Shown: piece after piece, positions 51,320 through 54,975 of the stretch
How the letters are laid out: each line of letters starts with the position of its first letter
Position numbering within the stretch: position 1 is the first letter of the stretch
NCBI RefSeq assembly: GCF_913046405.1
Contig: NZ_CAJWRQ010000005.1
Location: forward strand, 1-54,975
Reading direction: 5' to 3'
From: an uncultured Christiangramia sp.
Lineage (GTDB): Bacteria > Bacteroidota > Bacteroidia > Flavobacteriales > Flavobacteriaceae
DNA length: 54,975 bases
Translations under genes and position numbers: made by a program
The notes under the pieces: generated by a model
Seen by the model: the letters and a program-made list of their open reading frames with translations, nothing else
Database searches by the model: none
What the model was told of the DNA's origin: nothing

Positions 51320-54300
51320 TTAAAAGTTAAATTTAAGACTAGCACCTATTTCTCTCATAGTTGGGTAAGCACCAGACTGGTATCCTTGAACGTTACCAGC
51401 ACTTAAACCTGCTTCAGGATCTGCGTAAGGAATACTCTTGTCGATGATCCAAAGGTTACGACCAATGAATGATACAGAAGCTCTAGTAAATGGTAAAGCT
51501 TCAAGTATTCTGTCACCAAAGTTATAAGTAAGCGTAGCTTCTCTCAACTTAACATATCCAGCGTCATAAACGTGAAGTGCGTTAGGAGCACGTGCATACC
51601 CATAAGGGTTCGCGTAATAATCTGTTCTAGCTCTAGTCTCGTTTGGAGAAGTGTTAGTTACTTCGTAAGTACCATCAGCATTAAAGCTAACATCACCCTG
51701 AACACCATCTAGAAGAACACCACCACCGTTTTCGATAGTATTTCTAATTGGATTACCAAGTTCATTAGTACCTACACTACTTGCATAAATACCTGTAGCA
51801 GTACCATACCATTGGTCAAGAGAGAATACGCTTCCACCTTTTTGTACATCAATTAAGAATCCTAGAGCTATGTTTTTGTAAGTGAATGTGTTTTGCACAC
51901 CACCAATCCAATCTGGTTGGAAATCACCAATAACATAGTTTGAGTTAGGAGTTTTAGCGTAGTAACCAGCAGATGTGATCACTTTGTTACCTTGATCGTC
52001 ATAAACGAAATCTGTTCCTCTAATAGCACCGTAAGGTTCACCTGGAGCAGCATTAATAGAAATACCACCTTGTAGGCTAGCTAACTGAAGGTTTTCGATC
52101 CCATCAGCAAGTTCAAGTACTTCGTTCTCGTTCTTAGCCCAGTTCACGTTGATGTTCCAATTGAAGTCTTCAGTTCTAATTGGGTTTAAAGTTAATGCAA
52201 CCTCGATACCTTTGTTTTCAATTACACCTGCGTTAAGCAATTGCTGACTGAATCCAGTTGAAGGAGATACAGGAACTGGAGTAATTTGATCTTCAGTTCT
52301 TGATCTATAGTAAGATACATCTAAACCAATTCTTCTATCGAAGAAGTTTGTTTCCAAACCAACTTCATAAGACTTAAGACGCTCTGGCTTTAAGTTAGGG
52401 TTTCTAAGAGTTGAATTGTTACTCGCCACACCAGCTCCATTGAAACCAGAATATATGGTATACGTGTTAAATACGTTGTAAGGATTAGTATCATTACCAA
52501 CCTCTGCATAGTTACCTCTAAGTTTTGCGAAACTTAACCAGTCTGCATCAATCAGGTTAGATAACAAAACACTTGCAGATACCGCAGGGTAATAGAAAGT
52601 GTTGTTTTCTTTAGGTAATGTGGAAGAACGGTCTCTACGGATTGTACCTTCAAGGAAGTAAGTGTTGAATAAACCTACACTTGCTCTAGCGTAAACACCA
52701 TCTAACATTCTTACAGATTCGTACTCTGAAGGTGGGTTAAGTGGGCTAGCACTATTACTTAGTGCGTAGAATCCAGCTTTATTTAATCCTCCGTTTGTTG
52801 AAGCAAAAATGCTATTTCTTTCGTTTCTTCTTAAGTTGAAACCTAAGTTACCATCAATGTTAACATCATCACTAATGTCTTTGTTGAAGTTTAGGATAAG
52901 GTCATAGTTGTATTCAGCAGCTCTGTTGTTATAACGGCTGTATTTAGCAATATCTGCTGATCCTACATTAATTCTTTCTTCCTGTAGTTCGTCAAACGTA
53001 TCAAAAGTAAATCTACCTAGAATGCTGAATACATCATTTAATTCATAGTTAAGGTTTACGTTTCCAAAATATCTGTTACGAGTATCAGTTTGAAAGTTTT
53101 CGTAGAATGTCCAGTATGGGTTATCAGAATAAATAGGTGATAAATCATCTGGAGAATTCGGGTTCCAGGTAATGTTCTGTCCTGTAGCCTCGTAAGCTCT
53201 TCTTTGCTCTTCGAAATCTACGTTAGTTTGGAACCACTGTCTGAACTGTTGCATAATGTTCAAAGAACTGTAGCCAGTTCCGTAACGTCCTTTACCATCA
53301 GTCTTAGTATAAGTAATGTTCGCCTGAGCGTTAAACTTATCTGTGAATTCATGAGAACCACTAAACTTAAGTGTGTTTCTCTTGATGTTGGAGTTTGGAA
53401 GGTTACCTTGTTGATTCAGGTGAGTTCCACTCAATCTGAAAGAAGAAGTTTCTGAACCACCATCTAAAGCGACAGAGTTCACAGAAGTGTAACCAGTTTG
53501 CCATACGCTGTTAGGATCATTCTTACCAGCTACCCATGGAGAAGCTTGTTGGTAAGTGTCTAAATCAGGAAAAATAGAGTTCCACTGGTAAATTTGTCTG
53601 TTAGGATCAAATGCAGCACCAAAAGAAGCATCTTCAGTAAAAGGAGTTGTCTCATCCAGGTTACCGTCACCGTCTACATCATACAAGTTGAAGTATCCGT
53701 CTTCAGAATCATAGTAAGCACCGTATCCAGCACCATATTGATCCTGATATTCTGGAAGTGTTTCCATATCTGGATTCGTCACAGTAATAGAAGACTGTAC
53801 AGATATACCAATACCTTTACCTTTAGAACCTTTTTTAGTTTCAATAATTACAACACCGTTCGCAGCTCTTGCTCCGTAAAGAGCAGTCGCAGCAGCACCT
53901 TTAAGTACGTTGATGGAAGCAATGTCATTCGGGTTAATATCCGAAGCAGCGTTACCATAATCATAACCACCGCGACCAGCAGCTTGTCCGCTACTGTTAG
54001 GAGTGTTATTGCTAATAGGAGTACCATCAACAACAAAAAGCGCCTGGTTGTTCCCGGTAAGAGAGGAGTTACCACGAATTACAACGTTCGTAGATCCACC
54101 AAGTGTTCCAGAAGACTTAATACTAAGACCAGAAACTTTACCTGATAGAGAGTTCACGAAGTTTTGTTGTGGAACATCAGAAACAGCTTCACCACCTACT
54201 TCTTGAGTAGAATAACCTAACTGTTTCTTTTCTCTCTTAATACCTAATGCAGTTACTACAACTTCATCAAGTTGAGCAGAATCGTTCTCCATTACCACAT

Positions 54301-54574
54301 CGATTTGATCGTTTGTGCTAACGGTGTATTCTGCTTGTTTCAATCCAACGAAAGAGAAAACCAAAACATCTCCCTGAGTTGCTGTGATTTCATAATTTCC
54401 GTCGAAATCTGTTTGGGTACCCGTGCCTGTACCTTTAATAAGAACGTTCACACCAGGAAGGGGAAGACCATCTGAGTCAGTCACCGTACCCGCAATGGAA
54501 CGTTCCTGTGCAAAAGTTATTTGCACCACGAACGCCAGTAATAGCGTTAAAATACTACTAAACTTTGTTTTCAT
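51320..54574 (-). CDS. SusC/RagA family TonB-dependent outer-membrane transporter
   Basis: This is a 1084-residue TonB-dependent channel. A signal peptide (to about TFAQ) is followed by a carboxypeptidase-regulatory-like domain (RSIAGTVTDSDGLPLPGVNVLIKG, residues about 25-95). The TonB-box region DEVVVTALG is near 105, and the plug domain is at about 120-250 (VVIRGNSSLTG and INVLKGAAATALYGARAANGVVII). The barrel runs to the C-terminus, ending MREIGASLKFNF. An extracellular-type loop includes DVDGDGNLDETT near residues 299-310, a calcium-binding-like loop. It pairs with the SusD lipoprotein downstream. The 354-base upstream region shows no convincing minus-strand promoter. Confidence 0.95.
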   Translation of the reverse strand: MKTKFSSILTLLLAFVVQITFAQERSIAGTVTDSDGLPLPGVNVLIKGTGTGTQTDFDGNYEITATQGDVLVFSFVGLKQAEYTVSTNDQIDVVMENDSAQLDEVVVTALGIKREKKQLGYSTQEVGGEAVSDVPQQNFVNSLSGKVSGLSIKSSGTLGGSTNVVIRGNSSLTGNNQALFVVDGTPISNNTPNSSGQAAGRGGYDYGNAASDINPNDIASINVLKGAAATALYGARAANGVVIIETKKGSKGKGIGISVQSSITVTNPDMETLPEYQDQYGAGYGAYYDSEDGYFNLYDVDGDGNLDETTPFTEDASFGAAFDPNRQIYQWNSIFPDLDTYQQASPWVAGKNDPNSVWQTGYTSVNSVALDGGSETSSFRLSGTHLNQQGNLPNSNIKRNTLKFSGSHEFTDKFNAQANITYTKTDGKGRYGTGYSSLNIMQQFRQWFQTNVDFEEQRRAYEATGQNITWNPNSPDDLSPIYSDNPYWTFYENFQTDTRNRYFGNVNLNYELNDVFSILGRFTFDTFDELQEERINVGSADIAKYSRYNNRAAEYNYDLILNFNKDISDDVNIDGNLGFNLRRNERNSIFASTNGGLNKAGFYALSNSASPLNPPSEYESVRMLDGVYARASVGLFNTYFLEGTIRRDRSSTLPKENNTFYYPAVSASVLLSNLIDADWLSFAKLRGNYAEVGNDTNPYNVFNTYTIYSGFNGAGVASNNSTLRNPNLKPERLKSYEVGLETNFFDRRIGLDVSYYRSRTEDQITPVPVSPSTGFSQQLLNAGVIENKGIEVALTLNPIRTEDFNWNINVNWAKNENEVLELADGIENLQLASLQGGISINAAPGEPYGAIRGTDFVYDDQGNKVITSAGYYAKTPNSNYVIGDFQPDWIGGVQNTFTYKNIALGFLIDVQKGGSVFSLDQWYGTATGIYASSVGTNELGNPIRNTIENGGGVLLDGVQGDVSFNADGTYEVTNTSPNETRARTDYYANPYGYARAPNALHVYDAGYVKLREATLTYNFGDRILEALPFTRASVSFIGRNLWIIDKSIPYADPEAGLSAGNVQGYQSGAYPTMREIGASLKFNF

Positions 54575-54928
54575 TTTAAAATTTGTTTGAATTAGCCGAT
54601 GCCAAATGTGATAATAAATGGTTAATAAACCAAGCTTTTGCTCTCGAAAAACGTGCTTTTTTAGAAGGTTTTGTTAAATTCTGCTTTAATTGTTGATAAA
54701 TTGAAGACTTGCTAAACATAACCAGTAATTCGAAGTTGTGTTTGAGGATCTTTTATATCCCTTTGATTGAATTTCTTAATCATCCATAGTTCCACTTAAG
54801 TACTCCGAAGATGAAACTGTTTGAAAAATAGATAGTAACGTATTTGAATAATCCTTTTTTATTTATATCTTTGCAAACCCTAAAAATCGGGGGATTAAAT
54901 TTTATTAATAATTAGTGTATAGGAAATT
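54575..54928. other. 354-base intergenic region between the SusC gene and rpsL
   Basis: This AT-rich region separates the divergent susC and rpsL transcripts. It holds the rpsL promoter at its right end. For susC only a weak TATGTTTA (minus strand, 54720-54713) is visible, which would give a leader of about 130 bases. No RNA gene or reading frame of note was seen. Confidence 0.55.
54843..54873 (+). promoter_or_regulatory. rpsL operon promoter
   Basis: The TTTG -33 element (54843-54846) and the TATCTTTG -7 box (54866-54873) are exactly 19 bases apart, the best full match to the Bacteroidota consensus in the window. The leader would be about 50 bases, consistent with a highly expressed ribosomal operon. 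Confidence 0.75.
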
Positions 54929-54975
54929 ATGCCAACAATTTCACAATTAGTACGAAAAGGAAGAGCCAAAATAAC
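54929..54975 (+). CDS. rpsL: 30S ribosomal protein S12, 5' fragment
   Basis: Only the first 15 codons are present before the window ends. They read MPTISQLVRKGRAKI, the conserved N-terminus of ribosomal protein S12, which sits at the decoding centre. The gene is expected to lead an rpsL-rpsG-fusA operon beyond the edge. It has a consensus promoter 55 bases upstream. Confidence 0.9.
   Translation, partial: MPTISQLVRKGRAKI

Overview
The window is chromosomal DNA from a marine-type member of the Flavobacteriaceae (Bacteroidota). The evidence is a gliding and type IX secretion (T9SS) gene set (gldJ, porV, PorP/SprF, a type-B sorting domain), a SusC/SusD pair, and promoters of the Bacteroidota type (TAnnTTTG at -7). 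Shine-Dalgarno sites are almost absent, as is usual in this phylum. Protein sequences suggest the Gramella/Christiangramia, Salegentibacter and Zunongwangia neighbourhood, but that is an impression from memory and was not tested.

Layout. 1-400: two valine tRNAs (the first cut by the window edge), each with its own terminator, then a possible 29-residue membrane peptide. 459-3530 (minus): murF and gldJ. 3949-8500 (plus): porV, cdd, pdhA and pdhC. 8564-13337 (plus): M28 peptidase, SDR reductase, SprT-like protein, manC and a DUF389 membrane protein, tightly packed. 13338-13809: no intact gene, with possible gene remnants. 13810-15315 (minus): MlaF/MlaE-type lipid ABC transporter. 15433-17064 (plus): PafA-type phosphatase. 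17066-19530 (minus): glycosyltransferase, methyltransferase and a divergent FabH-like synthase. 19660-22509 (minus): gcvP. 22641-23480 (plus): UbiA-like membrane protein, convergent with an ECF sigma/anti-sigma pair (23446-24269, minus). 24361-28254 (minus): M3 oligopeptidase, purE and purK. 28377-31082 (plus): a fused HPRT-adenylate kinase, obg and a DUF4136 lipoprotein. 31168-38884 (minus): a T9SS type-B adhesin with its SprF-like and OmpA-like partners. 39065-46922 (plus): TPR protein, mpl, radC, deacetylase-like protein, YjjG-like phosphatase and a three-gene envelope module. 46919-49742: rarA, a rhomboid protease and rlmB. 49837-54574 (minus): a SusD/SusC pair. 54929-end: start of rpsL.

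Most genes are conserved housekeeping or envelope functions. I found no insertion sequence, prophage, CRISPR array or defence island. The genes cluster by theme: cell wall synthesis and recycling (murF, mpl), purine metabolism (purE, purK, HPRT-Adk), central carbon metabolism (pdhA, pdhC, gcvP), and outer-membrane export or adhesion (gldJ, porV, adhesin trio, SusCD).

The points most worth a second look are the empty slot between gldJ and porV where porU usually lies, the HPRT-adenylate kinase fusion, three perfect inverted repeats sitting on promoters or leaders, an orphan plus-strand terminator behind purE, and a small overlapping peptide pair next to the tRNAs. Nothing in the window amounts to a clearly new multi-gene system.
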